Position numbers and translations under genes: made by a program
Notes under the pieces: generated by a model
The model's input: only the letters and a program-made list of their open reading frames with translations
The model's database searches: none
What the model was told of the DNA's origin: nothing
Part shown: positions 1 through 8,366 of the stretch, one piece after another
How the letters are laid out: each line of letters opens with the position of its first letter
How positions within the stretch are numbered: the first letter of the stretch is position 1
Origin: JAUILH01 sp965230535
GTDB taxonomy: Bacteria > Bacteroidota > Bacteroidia > Flavobacteriales_D > JAUILH01
Assembly: GCA_965230535.1 (NCBI GenBank)
Contig: OZ246010.1
Span: 496,001 to 560,000 of the forward strand
DNA length: 64,000 bases
Reading direction: 5' to 3'

Positions 1-412
1 GATCTGCCGGATCTTCAATATCAGACCAGTGTTTCAACTTTGTTGGTGCTACGCTGGCATCAAATCCTTTCCATTTTTCAGTAATCGCATCTGTGATAAT
101 GGCAGTTGGATTTCCTACAGCCAAAGAAGCCAAATCCATCCATAACCATTTCTTAATAATGCCTTTTTGAAGTGTAAAGCTCTCAGACAAATAGTGTGGG
201 TGAATGTACTTCACCTCATAAGTTTTGGTCGGATCCAAGTTCAATGTTACCGGGCTCAATCCTTTGTACTGTCCGTTTACATAGACAAGTGCGCCCTTAG
301 GTTCGGGATCTAACGTTATTGACTGATCGGAGTCTTTTCTTAGAAAAGTAGCACAGCTTGAAGCCACCAACACAGTTGCAATCATTAATAATCCTTGTAG
401 TTTCTTTTTCAT
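1..412 (-). CDS. PEGA-domain lipoprotein, 3' end cut by window edge
   Basis: I read this gene directly from the minus strand; it stays open to base 1, so at least 137 codons are present. It starts with a lipoprotein signal ending V-A-S-S-C (Cys 20). A PEGA-like module follows at about residues 38-70 (PKGALVYVNG, then LSPVTLNL), a small beta domain of surface and envelope proteins. A hydrophobic segment near residues 90-108 (WLWMDLASLAVGNP) resembles the tail of short Bacteroidota PEGA lipoproteins. It is divergent from the peroxiredoxin gene across a 242-base gap. Function is unknown; an envelope or surface lipoprotein is the safest reading. Confidence 0.75.
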   Translation of the reverse strand, partial: MKKKLQGLLMIATVLVASSCATFLRKDSDQSITLDPEPKGALVYVNGQYKGLSPVTLNLDPTKTYEVKYIHPHYLSESFTLQKGIIKKWLWMDLASLAVGNPTAIITDAITEKWKGFDASVAPTKLKHWSDIEDPAD

Positions 413-593
413 AATCGTCTCATTTAATGGCGAATGCAGTTATTTGGTTTGTCGCCATGTCATTTGTTACGACAAATCTATTAAACATGCTATGCCTCAA
501 ACCATATAATCGATGAACGACATCAATATTTCTGTGAAAAGCATCTGGAAGAGGTCATTTAAAATTGATCTAAATAAAACTTGAAAATATCAT

Positions 594-620
594 TTTGAGA
601 CTGATTGTTTTGTATTTTTG
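594..620 (+). promoter_or_regulatory. Bacteroidota-type promoter of the peroxiredoxin gene
   Basis: TTTG at 594-597 and TATTTTTG at 613-620, 15 bases apart, match the Bacteroidota -33 (TTTG) and -7 (TAnnTTTG) elements. Transcription would start near 627, giving a leader of about 28 bases before the ATG at 655. This supports 655 over the earlier in-frame start at 595, which lies upstream of the predicted transcript start. Confidence 0.6.
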
Positions 621-654
621 TTATTCAATTTTTGAATCAAATAATAAAATAAAT

Positions 655-1287
655 ATGGGAGTTTTAGTAGGAAAAAAGGCACCGTCGTTTTCAGCAGGTG
701 CGGTAATTAACGGAGGAGAGATCGTTAGCGATTTCTCTTTAGATCAGTATGTTGGAGATAAGCATGTATTGTTTTTCTTTTACCCAAAGGATTTCACATT
801 TGTTTGTCCAACAGAATTGCACGCTTTCCAGTCTAAGTTGGCTGAGTTTGAAAAGAGAGGTGTTGCAGTTGTTGCTTGTTCAACAGATACTGAAGAATCT
901 CACTGGGGATGGTTACAAATGGACAAAGCAAACGGAGGTATCAAAGGAGTTACCTATCCAATTGTTGCTGATGTGAGCAAAACAATTTCTGATGCTTATG
1001 GTGTATTAGCAGGTGAATATGAGTACGATGAGAATGGTGCTTTAGCTGCAAGCGGACCAATGATTGCATACAGAGGTTTGTTCTTAATTGACAAAACAGG
1101 AACTGTGATGCATCAGGTTGTTAATTTCTTCCCACTTGGAAGAAGTGTTGATGAAGCTTTAAGAATGGTAGATGCCCTTCAGTTCTTTGAAGAAAATGGT
1201 GAAGTTTGTCCTGCAGACTGGAAACCAGGTGAAGATGGTATGACTGCTTCTTTCGACGGTGTAGCTGACTACTTGTCTGCACACTAA
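655..1287 (+). CDS. ahpC: Typical 2-Cys peroxiredoxin (AhpC/Prx1 type)
   Basis: A 210-residue thiol peroxidase that reduces hydrogen peroxide and alkyl hydroperoxides in the cytoplasm. The peroxidatic Cys 51 is in FTFVCPTEL, and the resolving Cys near residue 185 is in GEVCPADWKPG, so this is a typical 2-Cys enzyme of the AhpC/Prx1 class. Length is normal for the family. An in-frame extension to 595 exists, but it encodes a non-family N-terminus and lies upstream of the predicted transcription start. No ahpF is adjacent; the electron donor is probably thioredoxin (inference). The gene stands alone between its own promoter and a strong terminator. Confidence 0.93.
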   Translation: MGVLVGKKAPSFSAGAVINGGEIVSDFSLDQYVGDKHVLFFFYPKDFTFVCPTELHAFQSKLAEFEKRGVAVVACSTDTEESHWGWLQMDKANGGIKGVTYPIVADVSKTISDAYGVLAGEYEYDENGALAASGPMIAYRGLFLIDKTGTVMHQVVNFFPLGRSVDEALRMVDALQFFEENGEVCPADWKPGEDGMTASFDGVADYLSAH

Positions 1288-1309
1288 GCAAGATTTACTA
1301 ATAGAATTG

Positions 1310-1345
1310 AAATCCCGTTTCTAAAATTAGAAACGGGATTTTTTT
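1310..1345 (+). terminator. Intrinsic terminator after the peroxiredoxin gene
   Basis: A perfect 14-bp stem (1310-1323 with 1328-1341) around a 4-base loop is followed by a T run. It sits 22 bases after the peroxiredoxin stop. The opposite strand has only three Ts after the stem, so it acts mainly on plus-strand transcripts. Confidence 0.9.
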
Positions 1346-1829
1346 ATGGTTTCTCCTCAACATATTCTCTGACTCGACTGGTTTCCTCTTGTTTTTGTCT
1401 CACCTTAAAATCCGGTTCTTCCTCATAGGTCAAAAGTCTGCCATTGTACTCTACAACACCACAATCAGGTGCGTCACAAAAGTCATATGTATAATACTTC
1501 CCTGACTCTTTGGATTTAACAACTGCCCTCATTCCAGTTGGTCCGGTCATAAATTCATCTACAATCACAGCATCATACCAAACTTTTTTATTTGGATGGT
1601 ACCACTCTATTCTTTTACAGGTGATGGCTGACCATGGATCATCGGGGTCATCCGTTTGAAGTGTGATACGAATTTTCCAGGCTGATCCGTCTGTTGCGGC
1701 GAACGTGTAGCTTCTGGGCTCTTGAATCGTCTTAACGAATGCTTCAGTTGAGTTATCGGCTTTTTTCGTGGCGGCAGAACAAAAGCTTAGCCCAAGACAC
1801 ATGAATAATATTGATGAGATTTTGATCAT
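1344..1829 (-). CDS. Secreted protein of unknown function
   Basis: A 161-residue protein with an N-terminal hydrophobic segment (MIKISSILFMCLGLSF) then CSAAT. The Cys could be a lipobox, but Phe at -1 is atypical, so signal peptidase I or II processing is unresolved. The mature part is mixed beta, with W-Y-H-P and Y-T-Y-D-F motifs and three further Cys (CKRIEWYH, DFCDAPDCG) that could form disulfides in the periplasm. The C-terminus is charged. I do not recognise a family. It ends 2 bases from the peroxiredoxin terminator and lies 84 bases downstream of the next minus-strand gene. Confidence 0.6.
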   Translation of the reverse strand: MIKISSILFMCLGLSFCSAATKKADNSTEAFVKTIQEPRSYTFAATDGSAWKIRITLQTDDPDDPWSAITCKRIEWYHPNKKVWYDAVIVDEFMTGPTGMRAVVKSKESGKYYTYDFCDAPDCGVVEYNGRLLTYEEEPDFKVRQKQEETSRVREYVEEKP

Positions 1830-1913
1830 AAGAATTACTGTTTAATCTTTTGACCAAGATCTTGATTAGGGGAAAATTAACCCTGGGTATATGTACTCAT
1901 TTTAAAAATTGAT

Positions 1914-2420
1914 TCAATCAAACAACTGGAAAGTTTGCTTTTCGAGATCGATGAGAAGTAAATACGAGTGCTTTAAATCCCAAACTTCTTCAGGATCGTA
2001 AGTAGTTTTATCAGATGGGAGTTTATACAAAGGAATTGATACAAATCGTTCCTTTACCTCAACCGTCTCCATTTTATCCAGAAACTCAAAGGAAAATCCA
2101 AAATGTGAAAGTGCGTCCCTCAATCTGGGAGGATTCAACATTTTACCATCCTTCACTTCCTTCCTATGAACAAACTGATATCCCAAATAGTGAGCAGGTA
2201 CGTACTCGTTTTTCTCTATCTCGTTGAACAAACTGTAATTATTCGAATAGTCTTTATTGTAGGTGTATTTGGATAAAGAATCAGGGAGTTCAATGGTACG
2301 ACTTTGTTTCATATCGGCATCCTTAAATGTCAGTTTGAAAGAATTACCTTCCTGAGCACTTAAGCTGCCTGTTAATAATACTGCGAATAGTAGGATGATG
2401 GATTTAGTCTTCAAAGTCAT
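1914..2420 (-). CDS. Secreted protein of unknown function downstream of the deiminase
   Basis: A 168-residue protein with a clear signal peptide (MTLKTKSIILLFAVLLTGSLSAQ). The mature protein is about 145 residues, rich in Tyr and Leu, with no motif I recognise. Its start codon is one base after the stop codon of the deiminase gene, so the two are almost certainly co-transcribed and translationally coupled. That makes a partner role, such as an envelope accessory factor of the deiminase, worth considering, but nothing in the sequence shows it. Confidence 0.65.
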   Translation of the reverse strand: MTLKTKSIILLFAVLLTGSLSAQEGNSFKLTFKDADMKQSRTIELPDSLSKYTYNKDYSNNYSLFNEIEKNEYVPAHYLGYQFVHRKEVKDGKMLNPPRLRDALSHFGFSFEFLDKMETVEVKERFVSIPLYKLPSDKTTYDPEEVWDLKHSYLLLIDLEKQTFQLFD

Positions 2421-2421
2421 A

Positions 2422-4200
2422 TTATTTGATCATCACTTTTTTACTCATAACACTGTTTCCTGTTTCAACCACAACCATGTATGATCCGGCGGCATATTCG
2501 TTTGCCATAAAGAAATACTTAGATTCTCCCATAGGGACATCTCCATTATGAATCACTTTAACCACTTTACCAGTGATATCTCTCAGTGTAATTTTAGCTT
2601 CTGTAGCAACTTCTGCATTCAAAGGAATACAGGTAATGGCATTTGCCGGATTGGGGAACACGTCATCAAATGAAATACCGTTGTTCGCCAACTCCTCCAC
2701 TCCTACTGGTCCTAATACCTCAAAATCCCAATAACCATCTGGTGCTACAATTGGTCTAACCTGAGTTTTTCCACTCACCGCATTTCCTTCTACGTAATAA
2801 TAAATTCTTGTCCCAACAGCTTGAGCAGGGATGTTAGCCGAATAGTTGTCCATTCCAGCCAAGGTCATAGGAACGGCTGTATACGGTCCTGCTAAACTTG
2901 TTTTGTAGTATAAAGTTGCAGAGTTGATGCCGCTTCTGTGCAGAATCTCTGCAGTTACCGTATAGGGGTTGGTATCGTCATAAGTATCTTCCAGCTCCTG
3001 ATGCGTGATCAACATTGGATCGTTTACACCAATGGAATGAGTGATACAGTGGATGGCACCACTTAATGCAATCAGGTTTTGCCCTGTGTTGTCCACGTCA
3101 ATTGGAACAATGTTATATCCTGGCATTTCATCCTCCAAAATTCTGATAGCAGTTGTATCATACTGTTGTCTATATGTCGGCAACAGTACTGTTCCATTTA
3201 CAAATACCTGATTAGAGTAGGTTCTATAAAAGCCATTATTGTCAGGATACAAACCACTGGTGCTCGGTGGCACAACAATTCTCACCACTTTGTATGGTGT
3301 TCCAAACATAGAATTGAAATTACTTAGTACATACTGAAGGTTTGCTTCAATTTGAGGTCCATCCGCAACACCTGTTGGGTACTCGCTTACCAAAAGTGTT
3401 TGCTCATCCAATAGCTTCATGTGCATGTCTATATGGTGGATACCATCAAATGGCAGAACCGGCATTTTAATGTAACGATCCACTCCCATAAAGTCCTGCA
3501 TAATTCCGTCAATTTGAGTTTCAGTTTTTGCCGACACGCTGTAAGGATTTCCCGGTTCATTTTCTTCTTCAATCAACTCTGAGGCAAAAGCGGTACCATG
3601 ACCATCTACCATAAAATTACCACCAGTATTCACTAGGTCCGTTGGGGCAACCGTTGTTTCGTAAAAAGGAATATTGTAATACTGTGCATGGTATTCAGGC
3701 ATGGCATCATCATCAGGTCTGGGACGATTGTAAATCCAGTCTACCAACAATATTGAGTCTACATCATTCTTATAAACTGTGTTGGCGGCATAATCCCTCA
3801 TCCAGATACTATCAAAGTCTCTTTCAATAAACGCCACATTTGTAAGCGGCACACCATTGCTACTTAGAGTCGACTTAACTGCATTGGAGTCTACACAACA
3901 AATCAGAACCTCACATTCCTCTTGTGCGGCATCAACAATCTGAGATTGAATGTTATCAAACTGACCGGTCCAAGTGATTAAGAGTGCCTGAATTTCTTCC
4001 CACTCAGCCATGGTTCTCAAATTTCCTGTTGGAGGCGTGGTAATTCCAGCCCTGTTGTGTCCCTGATTGGCAAAATAGCTTCTCAAATTTGCCTTTTCTA
4101 GGTCTGTAAGACCTTTTGGCAATACTTCCTGAGAAAATACTGTGGTAGAAAGCGCAGATACGGTAAGTACTAAAACTAAGTTAAACAGCGTTTTTTTCAT
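2422..4200 (-). CDS. Secreted peptidylarginine/agmatine deiminase-like enzyme with T9SS tail
   Basis: A 592-residue guanidine-modifying enzyme of the Porphyromonas-type peptidylarginine deiminase/agmatine deiminase family. Signal peptide is residues 1-23. Catalytic signatures in order are WMRDY (Asp 136), NTGGNF (about 191), HHIDMH (His 256, Asp 258), TYSN (Asn 330) and GAIHCITH (nucleophile Cys 385). After the catalytic domain comes an Ig-like region (about 400-495), then a type IX secretion sorting tail (about 512-592) with VFPNPA and a Lys-rich end. It is therefore predicted to be exported to the surface or medium and to convert arginine guanidino groups to citrulline. NRPRP (Arg 159, Arg 161) could correspond to the arginines that set C-terminal-Arg specificity in P. 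gingivalis PPAD, but this is tentative. Free agmatine remains an alternative substrate. Confidence 0.85.
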   Translation of the reverse strand: MKKTLFNLVLVLTVSALSTTVFSQEVLPKGLTDLEKANLRSYFANQGHNRAGITTPPTGNLRTMAEWEEIQALLITWTGQFDNIQSQIVDAAQEECEVLICCVDSNAVKSTLSSNGVPLTNVAFIERDFDSIWMRDYAANTVYKNDVDSILLVDWIYNRPRPDDDAMPEYHAQYYNIPFYETTVAPTDLVNTGGNFMVDGHGTAFASELIEEENEPGNPYSVSAKTETQIDGIMQDFMGVDRYIKMPVLPFDGIHHIDMHMKLLDEQTLLVSEYPTGVADGPQIEANLQYVLSNFNSMFGTPYKVVRIVVPPSTSGLYPDNNGFYRTYSNQVFVNGTVLLPTYRQQYDTTAIRILEDEMPGYNIVPIDVDNTGQNLIALSGAIHCITHSIGVNDPMLITHQELEDTYDDTNPYTVTAEILHRSGINSATLYYKTSLAGPYTAVPMTLAGMDNYSANIPAQAVGTRIYYYVEGNAVSGKTQVRPIVAPDGYWDFEVLGPVGVEELANNGISFDDVFPNPANAITCIPLNAEVATEAKITLRDITGKVVKVIHNGDVPMGESKYFFMANEYAAGSYMVVVETGNSVMSKKVMIK

Positions 4201-4321
4201 GTTCTAAAAATACGTTTTTACATTTTATTAAGCAAAGCAAGAATTTGCTAAGTATTTTAAGGCTAACAAAATCGGCATTCTTTTTGATAAATGTGGAAAG
4301 TTGTATTTTCACACTCTCAAT

Positions 4322-5767
4322 ATGAAGACTTTAGTACTGATATGTATACTCTTTGTGAGTAACTCATTTGCCCAAATCTCTCCTACTCCGGGAGCTAGCA
4401 AGCAGCTGGATTCAAATGAACAACTCAATGAATTGGTTGGTGTTGTTCAGAAGAAACTCATTGTATCCGTTAAAGACAGAGAAAGTCATGTGGTCAAGCT
4501 TATTTCTACGGATCAATTGGGAAAGGAGCTCAACAGCTTCAGTTTAAGCAAAGTCTTTCCTGAAGATATCTTCTTCCATGTGAGTTATGATAAGGTAATT
4601 GTTCTGACCACTTTGACCGAAGGGAAAAAGAGGGTTTTAAGGCTGCAAACTTTGGGTCCTAATTTGAAACTTCTTGAGACCAAAGATGTGCTAAGTCATG
4701 AAATCGACTCCGACATACACGCTGGTGGTTTTGTAATAGAACATTCTAGAAACGGCAATACTTTTGCGGTACTGCACGAAATTCCTAACGATCTTGGAGG
4801 ACCTGAAATGTTGGTTATTCATGCTTATGATCCTGACTTTAATGAACTTTGGTCTTCAAGTTTCAAAACCAAATTAAAGCAAACCAATAACCCAACAAAC
4901 CGACTTGTGGTTGGCAATAATGGTACCGTACATGTGGTAAAACGACACAGGAAAGGCAACGACTTTAGCTACTATGTTTATCAGTTCATTAAAGACAAAA
5001 ACCCTGTACGGCATCCACTGGATTTAAGAGGTCCCAGAGTAAGCGAGTTGAATATGACCTGTGATAACCAGGGAAATTTATTGGTGAGCGGTTTCTATAC
5101 CACTACAACATTTGATGAATCTGTGGGGTATTTCCACAGAATATATGGGGCTGACGGACATGTGAAGACAAAGATTCAACGTGCTTTTAAGCCAGCATTT
5201 ATGGAGAAATTTATTGGTAAGAAGGCGCATAAAAAAGGGGCATCATTGCGATTTGTTGAGATCTCAGCCATTATATCAGCCGGTTCGAATTATCTTATTG
5301 TTTATGAAAATCAGCTAAGAGAAACGAGTAAGTCCAAAGGTTCGGATAAAATCGATGAAATAAATACCAACGGACCTATTCATATTGAATGTATTGATTC
5401 GAAGGGTGATTTTGTGAAAGCTACCGACATTCCGGTCACGCAGGAAACATGGAACTCTAACAGCTACTTTTCTTCTTTCTTTGGTTTTGATCTGATTCCT
5501 GACAAGATTAACCAAGGGTCTCTTATCTACAATACCATCTCTTCTGACAAAACGATGACCATGACCATCTCCAAAACAACCATTCTAAATTCTAAAGAAA
5601 ATGGAGAGCATAAGCTCATCAATGTTAGCTCAGATCAGTTAAAGAAAGATGGCTCAATGCTTATTTCTCCAAGACTGACCCATCGTAGCGGTGAGAATTG
5701 GTATTTTATCTTAACCGATAAAAACCGTCAGCAAATAACACCAGCCCACGCGAAACATTCGTATTAA
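4322..5767 (+). CDS. Large secreted protein, propeller-like, unknown function
   Basis: A 481-residue protein. The start at 4322 gives a clean signal peptide (MKTLVLICILFVSNSFAQ); an earlier in-frame start at 4301 would put seven polar residues in front of it. The mature sequence is a long run of beta-strand pairs separated by D/N-G turns (DNQGNLL, GNNGTVH), as in beta-propellers that report on a stored value. It resembles the protein at 48403-49977 in length, signal peptide and strand-turn pattern, so the two look like distant paralogues. No catalytic motif is visible. Divergent from the deiminase gene across a 121-base spacer. Confidence 0.7.
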   Translation: MKTLVLICILFVSNSFAQISPTPGASKQLDSNEQLNELVGVVQKKLIVSVKDRESHVVKLISTDQLGKELNSFSLSKVFPEDIFFHVSYDKVIVLTTLTEGKKRVLRLQTLGPNLKLLETKDVLSHEIDSDIHAGGFVIEHSRNGNTFAVLHEIPNDLGGPEMLVIHAYDPDFNELWSSSFKTKLKQTNNPTNRLVVGNNGTVHVVKRHRKGNDFSYYVYQFIKDKNPVRHPLDLRGPRVSELNMTCDNQGNLLVSGFYTTTTFDESVGYFHRIYGADGHVKTKIQRAFKPAFMEKFIGKKAHKKGASLRFVEISAIISAGSNYLIVYENQLRETSKSKGSDKIDEINTNGPIHIECIDSKGDFVKATDIPVTQETWNSNSYFSSFFGFDLIPDKINQGSLIYNTISSDKTMTMTISKTTILNSKENGEHKLINVSSDQLKKDGSMLISPRLTHRSGENWYFILTDKNRQQITPAHAKHSY

Positions 5768-5810
5768 ACTTCTTATCTTGTTAGCTCAAGGTAATTTGTG
5801 AAATTGAGCT

Positions 5811-6434
5811 ATGAAATGGTATGATGTTTTTTCAAACATGTATGACTCTTCTTTAGAGAAACTTTACGCTGATAGCAGGAAAAGAGCTGTTGAACTGTTA
5901 GATCTTAAACCCGGACAAATACTTCTTGATGTGGCTTGTGGTACAGGGGCCAATTTCAAACATATACAGAAAGCCAACAATCAGCTTGTCGTTTATGGTA
6001 CTGACTTTTCAAGTGGCATGCTGAGAAAAGCCAAAAACTCAATTGAAAAGAACAATTGGACCAACATTACTTTGTTTCAGGCAGATGCCAGAGATTTAAC
6101 ACCTGAATTTATTAAGAAACAAAACATCCGGCATCAGGATTTCGATAGGATTATTTGTGTACTCGGCTTGTCAGTAATTCCCGATTGGAATGAGGTTTTG
6201 GATAAATTACTTTCACTTCTAAAGGATGGTGGAAAAATTGTGGTTGTAGATGTTTTTGCTGAAAAAAGAAATTTCAATACCTGGCTTGTAGAAAAAGTTG
6301 CCAGAGCTGATTTAGACCGAAAAATATGGCAAACACTAAAGGAAAAGACTGATAATTTTGAATATGAATACTTACCTGTTAAGGAAAGGAAAGTTGGAGG
6401 AAAACTATTTGCAGCAGTTGGGCACAAGCGATAA
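5811..6434 (+). CDS. Class I SAM-dependent methyltransferase (UbiE-like)
   Basis: A 207-residue cytoplasmic methyltransferase. Motif I for S-adenosylmethionine is LLDVACGTG (residues 38-46). The acidic ribose-binding post-I region is VYGTDFSSGML, motif II is FDRIICVLGLS and motif III is LLKDGGKIVVVDVF. The arrangement is like UbiE/Coq5 and small-molecule methyltransferases, but substrate cannot be assigned: the real menaquinone UbiE normally carries other family blocks. It follows the secreted protein by 43 bases and may share its transcript. Confidence 0.85.
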   Translation: MKWYDVFSNMYDSSLEKLYADSRKRAVELLDLKPGQILLDVACGTGANFKHIQKANNQLVVYGTDFSSGMLRKAKNSIEKNNWTNITLFQADARDLTPEFIKKQNIRHQDFDRIICVLGLSVIPDWNEVLDKLLSLLKDGGKIVVVDVFAEKRNFNTWLVEKVARADLDRKIWQTLKEKTDNFEYEYLPVKERKVGGKLFAAVGHKR

Positions 6435-6484
6435 ACACTTGATGTAACGGTACTCTGATGAAATGGAATATTTTGGTGGAGAAT

Positions 6485-6555
6485 AAAAAAAACCCCCTGT
6501 CTTGCTAGCAGGGGGGGACTTACGTCACTACCAAAACCAATAAGCAAGAAAAATT
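6485..6555 (-). ncRNA. Candidate small RNA, about 70 nt, minus strand
   Basis: Between two plus-strand genes, the minus strand carries a complete small transcription unit. A promoter lies at 6562-6589, a start is predicted near 6555, and an intrinsic terminator ends it (7-bp GC stem 6509-6515 with 6493-6499, 9-base loop, then eight Us from 6492 to 6485). The terminator has its U run only on the minus strand, where no protein gene needs it. A short reading frame from 6547 runs through the hairpin and past the U run, so it cannot be the product. A small RNA is the simplest explanation; family unknown. Confidence 0.55.
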
Positions 6556-6561
6556 ATTATA

Positions 6562-6589
6562 CAAATATATAAACGAATACCATGCCAAA
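6562..6589 (-). promoter_or_regulatory. Promoter for the minus-strand small RNA
   Basis: On the minus strand, TTTG (6589 to 6586) and TATATTTG (6569 to 6562) are 16 bases apart, close to the consensus -33/-7 arrangement of this phylum. It points away from the adjacent plus-strand YceI gene and into the terminator-bounded unit at 6485-6555. Confidence 0.55.
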
Positions 6590-6610
6590 AAGTCGAGCGA
6601 ACGACTTTTC

Positions 6611-6634
6611 TTGACAAGATAAGGTTTATATTTG
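6611..6634 (+). promoter_or_regulatory. Promoter of the YceI-like gene
   Basis: TATATTTG at 6627-6634 is an exact TAnnTTTG element 16 bases before the ATG at 6651. A TTG at 6611-6613 lies 13 bases upstream, a little closer than in the other promoters here. Transcription would start about 10 bases before the start codon. Confidence 0.5.
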
Positions 6635-6650
6635 CTAAAAACTGAATGAT

Positions 6651-7166
6651 ATGAAATTACTGATTTGCTTCTTTCTTTTTGTTCCAGGTCTTGTTTTTGC
6701 CCAAAATCTGAACCTGGATATTGACAATGCTGTTATCACGTACGACCTTACAGATGAGGTAGATGAAGGAACCATTGGAGGTTTGAAAGCTGATATTAAG
6801 CTAAACCTTGATGATTTAGATAACTCTTCTATCAAGGCAAGTGTTGAAGTAGCTACTTTAACAACGCAAAACGAACAGAGAGATGGCAGCATCAGAGATG
6901 ACGAAGGCCATTTTGACGGAAAGAATCATCCTTTGTTGTCGTTCGAGTCATCCAAAATTATTAAAACGGAGACTGGCTACATGGCCTACGGTAGTCTAAC
7001 CATCAAAGAAATCACAAAAGAGATTAAACTTCCTTTTATCTATCAGGATAACAAAGTAATAGCACGAATGAAAATCCACACCGGCACTTATGAGGTATAT
7101 GGAGAAGCTCCTGAAGATGAGGATGCCTTTAACGCCGTGATTAGAATTCAGATTCCAGTAAAATAA
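6651..7166 (+). CDS. YceI-like periplasmic protein
   Basis: A 171-residue protein with signal peptide MKLLICFFLFVPGLVFAQ and a YceI-type lipocalin-like beta-barrel: NHPLLSFESSKI corresponds to the conserved D-x-x-x-P-x-I-x-F segment, and GSLTIKEITKEIKLP to the G-x-L-T-I-x-G-x-T-K strand. YceI proteins bind isoprenoid or other hydrophobic ligands in the periplasm. It heads a three-gene run with a thioredoxin-like protein 2 bases downstream and a lipoprotein overlapping that. The ligand is unknown. Confidence 0.82.
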   Translation: MKLLICFFLFVPGLVFAQNLNLDIDNAVITYDLTDEVDEGTIGGLKADIKLNLDDLDNSSIKASVEVATLTTQNEQRDGSIRDDEGHFDGKNHPLLSFESSKIIKTETGYMAYGSLTIKEITKEIKLPFIYQDNKVIARMKIHTGTYEVYGEAPEDEDAFNAVIRIQIPVK

Positions 7167-7168
7167 TA

Positions 7169-7735
7169 ATGACAGACAACTTAAACTCACATTTCGAAAC
7201 AGCCCTTTCATATAATTCGTTTGTAAAACACTTTGAAGAGGTCATCGATAACCCTCCGGAAGGATACATCAACCATAAATACGTTAAATTAAATTGGTCG
7301 CGACATAAGCGATTAACTAAGAAAACAGAACTTTACAGACCTTTTGATCAATTCTCCGGAAAAGGCTTAAAAGTATTGGTGATTACAGAAGCCTGGTGTG
7401 GAGATTCGGCACAGAATCTTCCAATTATTCATAAAATATGTGAAGCTGCCGGCATTGAACTGAAAGTCGTTTTAAGAGATCAATCCAATCTTATTGAAAG
7501 TTTCCTGACAAATGGAGGGAAATCAATTCCCAAAGTTGTTTTTTTCAATGATGATCAAACACATCTTGCCCAATGGGGACCAAGACCAGAACCGGTTCAA
7601 AAGATGGTGTACGATAATAAAACCAGTGGAAATTTAACCTATGATGAACTGTCTCTTGTTATGCAGAAATGGTATAATCAGGATCAGTCAAAAACCTTAC
7701 AAAATGAAATATTTAGTTTACTTAGCGAGCTGTAG
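7169..7735 (+). CDS. Thioredoxin-family protein with single active-site Cys
   Basis: A 188-residue cytoplasmic protein without a signal peptide. The thioredoxin fold is recognisable from VLVITEAWCGDSAQNLP, with Cys 77 and the cis-Pro region KSIPKVVFF. The usual CxxC is replaced by C-G-D-S, so it has a single redox Cys at this site, as in a Bacteroidota family often labelled thioredoxin family protein (Thioredoxin_9-like). It may act as a reductase of mixed disulfides or a monothiol enzyme (inference). The next gene starts within its last 32 bases. Confidence 0.8.
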   Translation: MTDNLNSHFETALSYNSFVKHFEEVIDNPPEGYINHKYVKLNWSRHKRLTKKTELYRPFDQFSGKGLKVLVITEAWCGDSAQNLPIIHKICEAAGIELKVVLRDQSNLIESFLTNGGKSIPKVVFFNDDQTHLAQWGPRPEPVQKMVYDNKTSGNLTYDELSLVMQKWYNQDQSKTLQNEIFSLLSEL

Positions 7736-8360
7736 CCTTTTATTGAGTGCATGCGGAGAGGAAGAAAAGAAAGATTCTTCTGAAGAGAGTGCAAACAAAC
7801 CAAATGATCAAAAAGAACAGGTGGATGTTCAGGAAGACAAGGAGCCCGTGCAAGATCCTAAAACACCTGCGGTAAAGGATATTGATTATTTAATTGATGA
7901 TATGGGCGTTGGGCCGGTAAAACTGGCCAGCACTTTGGAACCGGGAGATATTCCGGAAATGTACGCACTTGAAAGCAGAGAAACAGATTTGGGTGAAGGC
8001 GAAAAAGGCATCATCAAACTGTTAACCACAAAAGATGAAGACAAAATAATCTTGTCTTTCATGCAGGATTGTTCAGAAGGTGAAAACTGTGTTACTGATC
8101 AGATTTTTGTGAGCGACCCTAACTTCAAAACAGCCAGCGGCATTGGTGTTGGGAGTTCTATCAGTGATTTTAAGAAATACTATACACCAAAAACGGTGAT
8201 TGGCAACGAGTATGGAAATGTCTACATCTATACAGAGGAAGTCCCAAATATTGGCTTTGAGGTATTGGGAATGGCAGATGTTTATCCGGGGAAAGAAATG
8301 TCAATGAGTGACATCACGGATGAGACATTGATTAGTAAAATCTACCTTTTTAGAGAGTAA
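7704..8360 (+). CDS. Lipoprotein of unknown function
   Basis: A 218-residue protein starting at the ATG at 7704, inside the end of the thioredoxin-like gene. An in-frame start at 7641 would add 21 residues before the signal peptide and is less likely. The signal ends L-L-S-A-C-G-E-E-E, a lipobox followed by acidic residues, which is typical of surface-exported lipoproteins in this phylum. A low-complexity Glu/Asp/Lys/Pro linker (about 20-65) precedes a globular domain (about 70-218) with two close Cys (MQDCSEGENCVTD). No family recognised. The gene ends 6 bases from a convergent gene. Confidence 0.7.
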   Translation: MKYLVYLASCSLLLSACGEEEKKDSSEESANKPNDQKEQVDVQEDKEPVQDPKTPAVKDIDYLIDDMGVGPVKLASTLEPGDIPEMYALESRETDLGEGEKGIIKLLTTKDEDKIILSFMQDCSEGENCVTDQIFVSDPNFKTASGIGVGSSISDFKKYYTPKTVIGNEYGNVYIYTEEVPNIGFEVLGMADVYPGKEMSMSDITDETLISKIYLFRE

Positions 8361-8366
8361 GCTGAA

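Noticed and set aside
6134..6547. Minus-strand reading frame over the methyltransferase
   Set aside because: It runs through the small-RNA terminator and then antisense to a well-supported gene, with no family features.
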